Shown: positions 18,809-29,069, counted from the first letter of the stretch. The stretch is DNA of 64,000 nucleotides from Flammeovirgaceae bacterium UBA4465 (GCA_905182375.1 CAJJBF010000007.1:223419-287418); one strand, 5' to 3'. The notes: generated from the letters alone by a model not told the origin. Made by a program: numbers and translations.

Positions 18809-20737
18809 TTATTTTACGGTTACGTTCCCTATAATTTTGGCGATTTCCATTTCGGTTTGCTTCAACTCACTAATTTCATCTAATAAAGCATCTACGTCAC
18901 CTTCTATAGCCGTTTTTAATTTTTCATTTTGAACCTCAATGAGATGTTGGATCACCCTAAACTTAAGGCGTAAAATATTTGAATAAGTAAGGTCTTTAAT
19001 AAAATCTTCTTCCAAGGGTATCTCAATATGGTATTTTTCTTTCCAAAATTCACTGATTTCATATTTTGGAGCACATAACTCTATGATGGTTTTCTGTATT
19101 TCTGGATCGTCAATGGATAAAAAATATTCAAAACTTAAGGGTAATTGCTCCTTGTTCCGTTGAACCATGGCCTTGAATATTTTATTATAGATGGGATGTG
19201 TAAATTCAATGTCCTCTGACTCACTGATAAAATAATCCCATAAGGTCATCTCATTTTCATCCGTCTTTTGGATGATCTCATCTCCATAATTTAAAAGTAC
19301 TCTGATACTTTCTTTTTCTTGATATGCAATGATTTTTGAAAAATCAGTAACCGTTATTTCTTCTGATTCCAAAGGAAGGATCCCCGCCGCTTCCTCGTTA
19401 TATTGAAATGTATTTTGATTTGATCTCTTCTGAGTAATTAAAATTTTATTTTGTTCTGCAATCAAGATGGCCTCGCTGATTTGCAATAAATCGCTGCATT
19501 CTTTCAAATAAACCGATCGTTTGATCGCGTCTCCGATTTTGGAGATGCTTTCTACAATGTCTCTGACCACTCCCGCCTTCTTAATCGGATCATCCTTAAC
19601 GCCATCCATCAATAGCGCTGTTTTGAATTTTATAAAATCAACCGCTCCTTCCGTTAAAAAATGGACATAAGCAGTGGCTCCCAACTTATGACTGTAACTG
19701 TCTGGATCTTCACCATCAGGAAAAGTAACGGCCCTGACATTAAGTCCTCCTTCTAAGAGAATATCAATGCCTCTAAACGAAGCACGTATACCTGGCGCAT
19801 CCCCGTCATAAAGCACGGTTACATTCTGGGTATATCTTTTGATGAGTTTTACTTGATCTTCTGTCAAGGCAGTACCTGAGGAGGAAACCACATTTTTGAC
19901 ACCGACCTGATGCATCGATATGACATCTGTATAACCTTCCACTAAATAGCAATTATCCTCTTGTCTTATTTGTTGCTTAGATTGATACAAGCCATACAGG
20001 ACCCTACTTTTATTATAGAGTTCCGTTTCGGGTGAATTTAAATATTTAGGCTGATTTTTGGCTGCGTCTGATACAAGGATTCTGGCACCAAAAGCAATGG
20101 TTTTACCCGTGACGTTGTGGATGGGGAACATCACCCGGCCTCTGAAGCGATCGTATATTTTATTTTCTTTACTTACAATTAAACCGGCTGCTTCCAAATT
20201 TTCTTTTGTAAACCCCCTTTTGATTCCTTCTTGATGAAAATGGTCCCAAACATTCAAACTATAACCCAAATTGAATGATTCGATGATCTCATCGGAAAAA
20301 CCACGTTCTTTGAAATAGCTTAAACCAATGGACTTGCCCTCCTCATGTGAATGCAATAAGTCTTGAAAATAGTCGGTGGCAAATTTCAATACAATGTATA
20401 AGCTCTCACGCTGATTTTGCGCTTCTTGAATCTCATCTGTTTGTACTTCTTCCTCAATGGCAATGTTATATTTGGCCGCCAAGTATTTGAGCGCTTCAAT
20501 ATAACTTAAGCCGTCTACTTCCATGACAAAAGTAATGGCATCTCCACCTTTTCCTGAACTGAAGCATTTAAATATGCCTTTGGAAGGAACCACATAGAAG
20601 GAAGGCGTTTTTTCGGCCGTAAAAGGGCTCAATGCTTTCAAACTAGAACCCGATTTCTTTAGATTTACAAAATCACCAACCACCTCGACAATATCCATTG
20701 CCATTTTTATGTCATCTATTGTTGAGGGTTTGATCAT
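18809..20737 (-). CDS. dnaG: DNA primase DnaG, zinc finger largely degenerate
   Basis: Makes RNA primers for replication. The N-terminal domain aligns with the CHC2 zinc finger, but of the four ligands only Cys58 remains: the usual CPFH reads SPFT (residues 37-40) and CFxC reads CFSS (58-61). The TOPRIM core is intact (LVEGYTDVISMHQ, LYDGDAPGIRASFRG), as is the RNA-polymerase-like region (RFRGRVMFPI). The 642-aa length is normal. Loss of the zinc ligands is, as I recall, common in DnaG of this phylum, so the enzyme is probably functional. Transcription diverges from mrp. Confidence 0.94.
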   Translation of the reverse strand: MIKPSTIDDIKMAMDIVEVVGDFVNLKKSGSSLKALSPFTAEKTPSFYVVPSKGIFKCFSSGKGGDAITFVMEVDGLSYIEALKYLAAKYNIAIEEEVQTDEIQEAQNQRESLYIVLKFATDYFQDLLHSHEEGKSIGLSYFKERGFSDEIIESFNLGYSLNVWDHFHQEGIKRGFTKENLEAAGLIVSKENKIYDRFRGRVMFPIHNVTGKTIAFGARILVSDAAKNQPKYLNSPETELYNKSRVLYGLYQSKQQIRQEDNCYLVEGYTDVISMHQVGVKNVVSSSGTALTEDQVKLIKRYTQNVTVLYDGDAPGIRASFRGIDILLEGGLNVRAVTFPDGEDPDSYSHKLGATAYVHFLTEGAVDFIKFKTALLMDGVKDDPIKKAGVVRDIVESISKIGDAIKRSVYLKECSDLLQISEAILIAEQNKILITQKRSNQNTFQYNEEAAGILPLESEEITVTDFSKIIAYQEKESIRVLLNYGDEIIQKTDENEMTLWDYFISESEDIEFTHPIYNKIFKAMVQRNKEQLPLSFEYFLSIDDPEIQKTIIELCAPKYEISEFWKEKYHIEIPLEEDFIKDLTYSNILRLKFRVIQHLIEVQNEKLKTAIEGDVDALLDEISELKQTEMEIAKIIGNVTVK

Positions 20738-20830
20738 TGAATAAAGTAATTCTTTTTCAAAAGTAACACTTATAGATTTTTGATGAAAACAAGTCCTGAA
20801 CTAAACTTGTATAAAATTAGCATCCAAAAA

Positions 20831-21925
20831 ATGGCCGTAACAAAAAAAGCCCTACTTAAAGCCCTCAGCAATGTACAAGATCCTGATTTAAAGCAAGATC
20901 TCGTCACTTTAGATATGATACAGAATATCAAAATTGAAGCAGAAAAAGTTTCTTTTGATGTTGTCTTGACCACACCTGCGTGTCCATTGAAAGAATTGAT
21001 CAGAAAAGATTGCGAAAAGGCACTTTTGGAGGCCTTCAATACAACAGTCGCTTTTTCAATAAATATGACCTCAAACGTTACAACTATCAATGATAGAGGT
21101 CCCCTACTCCCTCAAGTGAAAAACATCATTGCGGTGGCTTCCGGCAAAGGTGGTGTCGGTAAATCTACCACTACGGCAAACTTGGCTGTAGCCTTAGCAA
21201 AAACAGGTGCCAAGGTGGGCATCATTGATGCCGATATTTTTGGGCCCAGTATCCCCACCATGTTCAATTGTGAAAATGAACAACCCTCCGTAAAAGTCGA
21301 AGATGGGCGCAATATGATAATTCCTATTGAGCAATATGGAGTTCAATTAATGTCTATTGGCTTTTTAACGCCTACTGAGGACGCCGTCGTATGGCGAGGA
21401 CCCATGGCAAGCTCAGCACTCAAACAATTCATTAGTGATACCAAATGGCATGATTTGGACTATCTCCTCATCGACTTACCCCCTGGTACCAGCGATATTC
21501 ATTTGACGTTAGTTCAAACCATACCTGTGACGGGAGTCATCATCGTAACCACTCCACAAAAAGTAGCCCTTGCAGATGCACAAAAAGGTCTGGCAATGTT
21601 CAAACAACCTCAAATCAACGTTCCAATTCTGGGAATTGTTGAAAACATGGCTTTTTTCACTCCTGAAGAGTTACCTAATAACAAATACTTTATATTTGGA
21701 GAAGAAGGGGGAACAAAGTTTGCAAAAAAGAATGATGTACCTCTTTTGGGTCAAATTCCAATTGTCCAGTCTATCAGGGAAAGCGGTGACAATGGATATC
21801 CCGCAGTGATGACCCAAGGGATTACAGCTGATGCTTATAAAGAGCTTGCAGCAGGATTGGCAAGGCAAGTGGCCATTAGGAATGCCAAAGGGAATAAGAC
21901 ACAAGTCGTTGAAGTTACCGTTTAG
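20831..21925 (+). CDS. mrp: Mrp/NBP35-family iron-sulfur cluster carrier ATPase
   Basis: P-loop ATPase that transfers Fe-S clusters. An N-terminal MIP18/DUF59 domain (about residues 1-80, with TTPACPLKELIRKDCEKAL) precedes the Walker A motif ASGKGGVGKSTTTANLA and the signature LIDLPPGTSDIHLTL. The CxxC motif that bridges clusters in E. coli Mrp is not visible; the corresponding stretch reads ENMAFFTPEELPNNKYF. The frame is open from 20780, but ATG 20831 (MAVTKKALLKALSNVQDPDL) starts at the DUF59 domain and is the likelier start. It is followed 6 bases later by a NifU-type gene. Confidence 0.9.
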   Translation: MAVTKKALLKALSNVQDPDLKQDLVTLDMIQNIKIEAEKVSFDVVLTTPACPLKELIRKDCEKALLEAFNTTVAFSINMTSNVTTINDRGPLLPQVKNIIAVASGKGGVGKSTTTANLAVALAKTGAKVGIIDADIFGPSIPTMFNCENEQPSVKVEDGRNMIIPIEQYGVQLMSIGFLTPTEDAVVWRGPMASSALKQFISDTKWHDLDYLLIDLPPGTSDIHLTLVQTIPVTGVIIVTTPQKVALADAQKGLAMFKQPQINVPILGIVENMAFFTPEELPNNKYFIFGEEGGTKFAKKNDVPLLGQIPIVQSIRESGDNGYPAVMTQGITADAYKELAAGLARQVAIRNAKGNKTQVVEVTV

Positions 21926-21931
21926 TAAATA

Positions 21932-22180
21932 ATGAGTTCAGATTTAAAAGAAAGAGTAGAGTTAGCATTGACCAGTATCAGACCTTATTTAGAGGCTGAT
22001 GGCGGTGATGTGCGGGTAGTAGAAATTAAAAAAGATACCGTGATACTCGAGCTTTTGGGAAATTGTGGTACCTGCCCCATGTCTACCATGACCCTCAAAG
22101 CAGGCGTTGAAGAAGCGATTAAACGCGTGGCTCCCGAAATCATGCATGTCGAAGCATTGAATCTGATGCATGAGTCATGA
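21932..22180 (+). CDS. NifU C-terminal domain Fe-S scaffold
   Basis: An 82-aa stand-alone Nfu domain. The cluster-binding CxxC is seen in LLGNCGTCPMSTMTLKAGVE, and the N-terminal IRPYLEADGGDVRVVEI is diagnostic. It probably carries [4Fe-4S] clusters to target proteins. Its position 6 bases after mrp suggests a joint Fe-S transfer unit. Confidence 0.93.
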   Translation: MSSDLKERVELALTSIRPYLEADGGDVRVVEIKKDTVILELLGNCGTCPMSTMTLKAGVEEAIKRVAPEIMHVEALNLMHES

Positions 22181-22209
22181 TGCTCATTTGATATTTTATT
22201 TACAAATTA

Positions 22210-25179
22210 ATGTGCATGCGATTAAGCAGGCTCTTATTCATAGCGATTCTTTTTTCAGTCTTTGACGGCTTGGGTCAGAAAAGATGTGGATTAGATGGTT
22301 ATGACAATCCACAAGAAACAACAGAGCAGTTCGAGGAGTGGCTTTCAAATCACCAAAAAAATGCACTTATCGTATTTAATAGTCCTGGAAAAGCCAAGGA
22401 AATCTTTCAAATACCTGTCGTTTTTCATGTCATCCACCGTGGAGAAGATCTAGGGATAGGCACCAATGTCTCCGATGAGAAAGTCCTAGAACAATTGTCT
22501 ATCTTAAATGATGATTTCGGGAGACTAAATAGCGATCAAACACTCACACCACTGGAATTTTTAGATGTGGCAGCAGATACTGAAATAACCTTTGTTTTGG
22601 CGAAGCAAGATGTTGAAGGTCTACCAACCCAAGGGATCACCAGACAACAAGGTACTCAAAATATATATAAGTTTTCTGAAGATGAGATCTTGTACGCAGA
22701 AAATTACTGGCCTGCAGAAGACTATCTCAATATTTACATCGCCGACTTGGAAGGCTATCTAGGTTGGGCAAATTTTCCGTTTTCAGATTTAGAAGGTATC
22801 GTCGAAATCAATAACGATAGATTATTGGACGGAGTGGCTATTGATTACCATTGGCTGGGGGTAAATGAAAATACGGGAAGTTTTAGTAGTTACGGCAGAA
22901 CGCTTACCCATGAAGTTGGGCATTATTTTGGTTTAAGACATATCTGGGGCAATCAGCAAAATTGTGGTGCAGATGATTATTGTGAGGATACCCCTTTACA
23001 ATCCACTTCTTACAGCGGAGCATGCCCTTCTGTAGCTGCGATCAGTTGTGAGACCTCTGACATGTATTCTAATTTTATGAATTATACTGACGATGCTTGT
23101 ATGAATATTTTCACTCAAAATCAAAAAGAAAGAATGCATGTCGTTTTAAATCACAGCCCGCGCCGCAATACTTTGGTGCATTCTCCCGCCTTGGATGATC
23201 CCATCATAGCTCTTAATGATTTGGGCATAAAAACCTTTAATGCCATCCGTTTGAGTGATTGTAACAGTCTTCTCTCGCCAAAGATTGAAGTTCGAAATTA
23301 TGGAACAAATGTCATTGAAAATTTCTTGATCTCTTTTTTCTTAAATGATTTGTTGATCGAAACCATTGAAATAAATGATCGATATGAGTCACTAGAAACC
23401 GGTACCATCGACTTTCAATTGGTTACGCTGGATGAGTTATCCGACCCGGTTCTGACCTTCGAAATTGGTTTAGTTAACCAAACTGAAGATGGAAATTTGA
23501 AAAATAATATATTGAGTTCATCTCTTCCAAACTATGCGACAGCAACCTTACCCTTTGTTATGAATTTTGAAGGGAATATTGAATTCGAAACTATACTAGA
23601 GCAGGGTCAAATGAGTCATTGGGATACTGTCCATCTGAATACGAATGATGTCCTCAATAAAGCCCTCTCCATCGATTTTACAGCTGATACTACTGCATTA
23701 GGATTGTTTGATTACGTATTCACGCCTAATTTTAATTTAAGTAATTACGTCATCCCACAAATTTCATTCAACTATGCCTATCAAAGTACAGGGTTAGATT
23801 ATGAACAAGACGGTCTCATTGTTGCACTCTCTTATGATTGCGGTCAAAACTTTTATTCAGAGGATTATCTGATTGAATTGTATGGGCCAAATCTAGCTAC
23901 GGTAAGTTCAACGAGCTCCTCATTCTTTGCTCCAAAAGATTCTTCAGAATGGAAAAATATGACGATCGATTTGATCGCTTTCCAAAAAGAAACGAACCTT
24001 CAATTTGCTTTTATTGGCCAATCAAGTACTGCTTCACAATTATATCTGGATGACATCATGGTAGTTGATCTTGCTGATTTTGATTATGATCTGCATTTGG
24101 ATATTCAAAATGAAGTGCCCTTAATTACTTGTGAAAACGAGCAAAAAATTAGCCTTAACCTTGAGAATAGAGGTAATCAAATACGCAGTGATATTAGCCT
24201 TAATGTCTCTATAAACAATATTCTTGAGTCTTCTAAAGTCATCAGCAGCTCACTAGAACCCGGTCGATCTATCTCATATGAACTGGTTATTGAGGAATTA
24301 GAGACAGGGTTATCCAATTTTAAAGTTTGGGTATCAACCCCCAAGGGACCCACAGATCAATACTTTGATAACGATACCCTTCAATGGTCTACTACCTTGA
24401 ATGACCTTGAAGTAGACTTACCTATCAGATTGGATTTTGAAGAAGCTTATGACTGGGTCATCACCAATCAGGAAAATAATCCCATATGGGAAGCTGCAAG
24501 TTTTGAAAAAAACATCTATTTAATGGCCAAAGGCTATGAAAATACAGATATGGGAAATGAAAGTTGGCTCATCAGCCCCTTATTATTTTCCGATTATTTA
24601 GATAGTTTAAGTCTTCAATTCGATTATGCTTACAAGAGAACATTAAATAAAAATGATCGACTGAGAGTTCTCATCTCTGTGGACTGTGGAGCACATTTTG
24701 ATTATGTGCTTTTTGACAAAAACAGCGAGCAGCTTAGCGATATTATTTCTAATGAGGGCTTCCTTATCGAAACAAATTCGGTCTGGCAGAATGTATTCAT
24801 TGATCTTAATGATTTTTTGGTTGAGGAATCACTCCGCATCGCCTTTGTTTTTACCAATGGTAATGGCAATAATTTGTATTTAGATAATATTGAGTTCATA
24901 AATACTGGCAACTCCGAACGTCCTCAATTTACCTCTTGGGCCACCCTCTATCCAAATCCGGTTTCAGACTACTTAAATGTCAGCTTTAATTTACCCTTTA
25001 AACAAGATGTTACGGTTCAACTTATCGACATTTCAGGTCAAATACACCAACAACTAGAATACACTCAATTATTGAATGAAACCGTGCAATTAGAGGTCCA
25101 AGACCTATCTGGCCTCTTTTTTCTCATAATTACGGGACCCGATGAGTATTCTGTTGAAAAAGTTATCATTAAGAATTGA
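22210..25179 (+). CDS. Secreted M43-like zinc metalloprotease with T9SS sorting domain
   Basis: A 989-aa exported protein. The signal peptide covers residues 1-22. A pappalysin/M43-type metzincin domain follows, with the zinc motif HEVGHYFGLRH at residues 234-244 and a Met-turn in SNFMNYTDDACMNIF. Pairs of cysteines nearby fit the family. The long middle part has repeated beta-sandwich segments of the choice-of-anchor J type (MNFEGNIEF near 455; LDFEEAYDWV near 740). The last about 80 residues (ATLYPNPVSDYLNVSF ... SVEKVIIKN) are a type A sorting domain for type IX secretion. It is expected to be secreted or attached to the cell surface. Confidence 0.92.
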   Translation: MCMRLSRLLFIAILFSVFDGLGQKRCGLDGYDNPQETTEQFEEWLSNHQKNALIVFNSPGKAKEIFQIPVVFHVIHRGEDLGIGTNVSDEKVLEQLSILNDDFGRLNSDQTLTPLEFLDVAADTEITFVLAKQDVEGLPTQGITRQQGTQNIYKFSEDEILYAENYWPAEDYLNIYIADLEGYLGWANFPFSDLEGIVEINNDRLLDGVAIDYHWLGVNENTGSFSSYGRTLTHEVGHYFGLRHIWGNQQNCGADDYCEDTPLQSTSYSGACPSVAAISCETSDMYSNFMNYTDDACMNIFTQNQKERMHVVLNHSPRRNTLVHSPALDDPIIALNDLGIKTFNAIRLSDCNSLLSPKIEVRNYGTNVIENFLISFFLNDLLIETIEINDRYESLETGTIDFQLVTLDELSDPVLTFEIGLVNQTEDGNLKNNILSSSLPNYATATLPFVMNFEGNIEFETILEQGQMSHWDTVHLNTNDVLNKALSIDFTADTTALGLFDYVFTPNFNLSNYVIPQISFNYAYQSTGLDYEQDGLIVALSYDCGQNFYSEDYLIELYGPNLATVSSTSSSFFAPKDSSEWKNMTIDLIAFQKETNLQFAFIGQSSTASQLYLDDIMVVDLADFDYDLHLDIQNEVPLITCENEQKISLNLENRGNQIRSDISLNVSINNILESSKVISSSLEPGRSISYELVIEELETGLSNFKVWVSTPKGPTDQYFDNDTLQWSTTLNDLEVDLPIRLDFEEAYDWVITNQENNPIWEAASFEKNIYLMAKGYENTDMGNESWLISPLLFSDYLDSLSLQFDYAYKRTLNKNDRLRVLISVDCGAHFDYVLFDKNSEQLSDIISNEGFLIETNSVWQNVFIDLNDFLVEESLRIAFVFTNGNGNNLYLDNIEFINTGNSERPQFTSWATLYPNPVSDYLNVSFNLPFKQDVTVQLIDISGQIHQQLEYTQLLNETVQLEVQDLSGLFFLIITGPDEYSVEKVIIKN

Positions 25180-25221
25180 AGGATTCTTTAAACTAAAGTT
25201 TTCATATCCAAGCCTAAAGTC

Positions 25222-25229
25222 TATTTTTG
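25222..25229 (+). promoter_or_regulatory. Candidate -7 element for ddl
   Basis: TATTTTTG matches TAnnTTTG and lies 7 bases before the ddl ATG. A loosely matching GTTTTC (25198-25203) is about 19 bases upstream. The leader would be very short. Confidence 0.35.
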
Positions 25230-25236
25230 TCATCAT

Positions 25237-26306
25237 ATGCCGAGCAAAAATTTAATCATTCTTTTTGGCGGTCGTTCGGTTGAGCATGAGATCTCTGTGC
25301 GATCTGCGACCAATGTTGTAAAATATATAGACCCAACACATTTTAACCTTTCTGTGATTGGCATATCTAAAGGTGGAAATTGGTTTTTACTTGATCATCC
25401 TGAGCAAGGTATTGAAACAGGAAAAGAAATTTCCCTGTTTTTATCCGCAACCCATCCTCATTTTGAGGTCAAAGCATCCCATGAATCTACAGCGATTCAA
25501 ATCGTCTTCCCTATACTTCATGGAACAGATGGAGAAGATGGCAGTATTCAAGGTCTGATGCAATGTTTGAATGTCATCCTCATCGGATCAAGTGTATTGG
25601 GTTCGGCAATCTCAATGGATAAAATTGTATCAAAAAAACTTTTGGAACATGCGGGTGTTCCGGTAGTTCCCTACATGAGCTTTACCAAAGATGAAGAGAT
25701 CTCTTTCGAAGAAGTCAAAAATAAACTAGGACTGCCATTTATCGTTAAAGCAGGTAATTTAGGCTCTAGTGTCGGAATATCAAAAGTAAATACATTGGAA
25801 GACTTTGATGATGCCCTCATCGATAGCTTCAAATATGGATATGAAATTCTCATAGAATCCTTTGTGAAGTGTCGGGAACTTGAATGTGGAATCATAGGAA
25901 ATGAGTCACTTTCATCTACCCTTGCAGGTGAAATTATCCTTTTAAAAAATCATGCTTTCTATACCTATGAGGCAAAATACCAAGATGAATCAGCCATTAG
26001 AGTTGAGATTCCTGCTCAAATCCCTACCGCTGTCCATCAACAAATAAGAGCCCTTTGTGAAAAGGCATTTTTGACCTTGAAATGTAACGATTTTGCCCGT
26101 GTGGATGTTTTTCTGACACAAAAAATGAGATTTTCATCAATGAAATCAATACCATCCCTGGATTTACAGATGCCAGTATGTTTCCTGGACTTTGGGAAAA
26201 CATGGGTATCTCCTACCCCGAACTTATCTCTGAAATCATTGAAATCGGTGAAGCGAGATGGCAGCAAGAGCAGCAATACATCACCGATTTAAATAGCTCC
26301 AGTTAA
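25237..26306 (+). pseudogene. ddl: D-alanine--D-alanine ligase with a one-base frameshift near the 3' end
   Basis: ATP-grasp enzyme making D-Ala-D-Ala for peptidoglycan. The N-terminal LFGGRSVEHEISVRSA, the HGTDGEDGSIQGLMQ block and GLPFIVKAGNLGSSVGISK are intact. After FARVDVFLTQ the frame is lost at a run of six A (26120-26125). With one more A, the next frame gives NEIFINEINTIPGFTDASMF and ends at the TAA of 26304-26306, exactly the family's Mg-binding and C-terminal part. As written, the frame stops at 26292 and lacks the metal-binding Glu/Asn, so the product would be inactive. Since ddl is normally essential, a sequencing indel is the likelier explanation. Confidence 0.88.
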
Positions 26307-26313
26307 TAAAAAG

Positions 26314-27179
26314 ATGCTGCATAAAATATTTAATTTTCTTAAAAGTATTGTGGTACCTAGCTCGATACTACAACTCCTGAAACAGCTGCTATTTCTGACT
26401 TTGATTGGTATTTTAGCCACTTTCATATTTTTCTATATCTATCTACCTATCACTACAAATCACGGCGATACGCTGACTGTTCCTGATATAACAGGGGTTC
26501 ATGTAGATGATCTTGATGATTATTTATCACTCAGAAGTCTTCGATATGAAATCAGCGTTGATTCAGGCTATTCATCAGAAATTCCACCATTGACTGTTTT
26601 GAAACAATTTCCCAGTTGCCCAATCGCTGAAGGTCAAGGAATTCAGGAAAATATACATCACATTGAATTCATACGGCCCCTCCGATGGTAAAAATGCCTG
26701 ATTTAACGAATGGCTCTTTGAAAAATGCCCTGATGATCTTGAACAACTTTGATTTGAAATTTGGTAAAACCAAATATGTAGCCGATTTGGCCTTCAATGC
26801 CGTCCTGATTCAAAAAATGAATGGAGAAGAAGTTATTCCTGGCACAAAGATACCCAAAGGTTCAGTGATTGACTTAACTATTGGTGATGGATATGGCAAT
26901 TCTAACCTCGAATCTCCTTACCTCATCGGTTTAGATGCTGATGTTGCACAAGTTACCATAACTGGTTCAGCCTTAAAGTTAGGAGTTATTGTATACCAGA
27001 ACATAGATACTGCCGTTTTGATATCTATGGATGAATTTGACATTGCGGATACACTCAAGATTTCCGTTGAGATCGGCCAAGTTGTGGATCAGTATCCATC
27101 TCCTGGTGAACCTATGGTCATTAAAGAATCCGTAAATTTATGGATCTATCATCCTGATTCAATCAATTATAACCCTTAA
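26314..27179 (+). pseudogene. Membrane protein with PASTA domains, two +1 frameshifts
   Basis: The N-terminal segment has a membrane helix (LLFLTLIGILATFIFFYIYL, about residues 25-44) followed by a first PASTA domain (TVPDITGVHVDDLDDYL). A second PASTA domain (MPDLTNGSLKNALMIL) and a third follow, ending in SPGEPMVIKESVNLWIY. The open frame is broken twice. An extra base in CCC (26611-26613) and another near GGCCCC (26675-26680) move the reading from the first frame through FPVAQSLKVKEFRKIYITLNS in the second and on into the third. Removing both bases gives one protein of about 288 aa. PASTA domains bind muropeptides; the gene sits 8 bases after ddl, a known Bacteroidota arrangement. Confidence 0.85.
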
Positions 27180-27189
27180 GATAGCAATA

Positions 27190-29067
27190 ATGATGCGCTA
27201 CATTTTGGTTTGTCTGACTATTTTGCTTCAATTTTCATTGTGGGGTCAAATCCAGCTAAAACCATTGAAAAGTATCAATGAGCCACGTTCCAATGGCAGA
27301 ACAGATCAAATTTTCAATACTTTGAATTTACCATTTTGGGATGATTTTTCGCAATCTCGAAATGTTCCTGACTCTCTTTTGTGGGAAAGCGGCAACTCTG
27401 TTTTTGTTAACAATAACCTGGCCATCCATCCGCCCTCTCAGTACGTGGCCACCTTTGACGGCACCAATATGAGCGGTAATCCTTATGCCTTGAATAGCCT
27501 TTTTAATGGTACTGGTGACAGCTTGATCACACATCCCATCGATCTGAGTCAAATAGCACCCTCAAAAAGGTCTCAAGTACTCTTAAGTTTTTATTGGCAA
27601 CTCTTGGGCAGAGGTGAAATTCCCGAATTGGAAGACTCCTTGGCCGTCATGTTTTGGAGCATCGACAGTACTTGGGTCTTGCAGGATCTTTTTCCAGAAG
27701 ATGAAACCCTTTTTTCTCTTGTAGGTGGTTTGGATCAGTTAAACTTAGATGCAGATAGCCTGCCGAGCTTTCAGCAAATAATTATTCCTGTGTCGGGCAG
27801 TGAGTTTTATCACCCTTCTTTTAAGGTCAAATTTCAATCTTTCAGCAGTCTCAATGGTATTTATGATACTTGGAACCTTGACTATATTTATCTCAATGAA
27901 AATAGAGACTTAGATGACTTCAGTCATCAAGATCGGACGCTCTCTGCAGCGTCCAGCTTACTTTTCAGTCCTTATTATGAAATCCCATTGATACAATACC
28001 TATCCAACCCCAGTAATTACATCACCCCTCAATATACCACCGCCAATAACCTTTATGGACTGCCCAGCCCATTGGAGTATGTCCATAGCCTGACCAATAA
28101 AACCAATGGAAATACGATTTCAACAGGGAGTGTCGCCTTGTTCAGATTATCTGCATTAGAGATGGGAAGGAAAGTAGAAGGATTGGGTATGGAAACCTCT
28201 TTAATCAATACAGAAGATGATTCAGCAGTGATTGAATCCACTTTTACCTACAATACAGGGGATAAGTTTTTGTATGAACAAATCAGTACAGAAGGGGATA
28301 CGCTTTTTTCAAATACTAATTTACGGGCCAATGATACCCTTCGGCAGTATTACCAACTTAATGACCATTATGCCTTTGATGATGGGACGGCAGACTTTGC
28401 TGCAGGTATCAATTTTATGACGGGTAAGTTGGCGGTTCGTTTTGTGGTCAATGAACCTGATACGTTGACGGGTATGCAAATTAATTTTCCCTCCGTTAAT
28501 CCAAGTTCAAATGGAAAAGGCTTAGAACTAATGGTTTGGGATGAATTATTAGATTCAGGAGTACTCCATCGTCAATCATTTCAAATTGTCAACAATGATC
28601 GACAGGACTTTAATGAAATTGTCTTTTCCCAAAATATCTATGTAAAAGATACCGTCTACATCGGATTCAAACAGTTTACCGAAGATTACATCGGCGTAGG
28701 ATTCGATAAAGATAACGCTTTAGGAATGACCGCCATTTTTTCGAATACAGGGACTGAATGGGAACAAAACACCCGACTTCAAGGATCCTTAATGATAAGA
28801 GCCGTATTTAGCGAGATCACTAACTTCATATTGGGAACTCCTAAAAACAAATTGGAAGTACGTATCTATCCCAATCCTTCGGATGGACTCATCAATATTT
28901 CTGAGACCTATGATCATTATTTTTTATATGACTTATCAGGAAAAATGATGACTCAAGGAGATTTTAATACTATTTTAGATTTCAGAGCCTATCCAAAAGG
29001 TATATATTTATTGAACTTACAACGTGAATCAAGTTTGATTACTCAAAAGATACTGATCGAAAAATAA
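27190..29067 (+). CDS. Type IX-secreted protein, unknown function
   Basis: A 625-aa protein with a signal peptide (MMRYILVCLTILLQFSLWG) and a C-terminal type A sorting domain (VRIYPNPSDGLINISETYD ... GIYLLNLQRESSLITQKILIEK). The middle has beta-sandwich segments around DDFSQSRNVPDSLLWE and TFDGTNMSGNPYALNS that resemble the jelly-roll modules of secreted Bacteroidota proteins. No catalytic motif was seen. It follows the PASTA gene after 10 bases and precedes a rhodanese gene after 2, so it is in the same transcription unit as ddl. Confidence 0.85.
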   Translation: MMRYILVCLTILLQFSLWGQIQLKPLKSINEPRSNGRTDQIFNTLNLPFWDDFSQSRNVPDSLLWESGNSVFVNNNLAIHPPSQYVATFDGTNMSGNPYALNSLFNGTGDSLITHPIDLSQIAPSKRSQVLLSFYWQLLGRGEIPELEDSLAVMFWSIDSTWVLQDLFPEDETLFSLVGGLDQLNLDADSLPSFQQIIIPVSGSEFYHPSFKVKFQSFSSLNGIYDTWNLDYIYLNENRDLDDFSHQDRTLSAASSLLFSPYYEIPLIQYLSNPSNYITPQYTTANNLYGLPSPLEYVHSLTNKTNGNTISTGSVALFRLSALEMGRKVEGLGMETSLINTEDDSAVIESTFTYNTGDKFLYEQISTEGDTLFSNTNLRANDTLRQYYQLNDHYAFDDGTADFAAGINFMTGKLAVRFVVNEPDTLTGMQINFPSVNPSSNGKGLELMVWDELLDSGVLHRQSFQIVNNDRQDFNEIVFSQNIYVKDTVYIGFKQFTEDYIGVGFDKDNALGMTAIFSNTGTEWEQNTRLQGSLMIRAVFSEITNFILGTPKNKLEVRIYPNPSDGLINISETYDHYFLYDLSGKMMTQGDFNTILDFRAYPKGIYLLNLQRESSLITQKILIEK

Positions 29068-29069
29068 TT

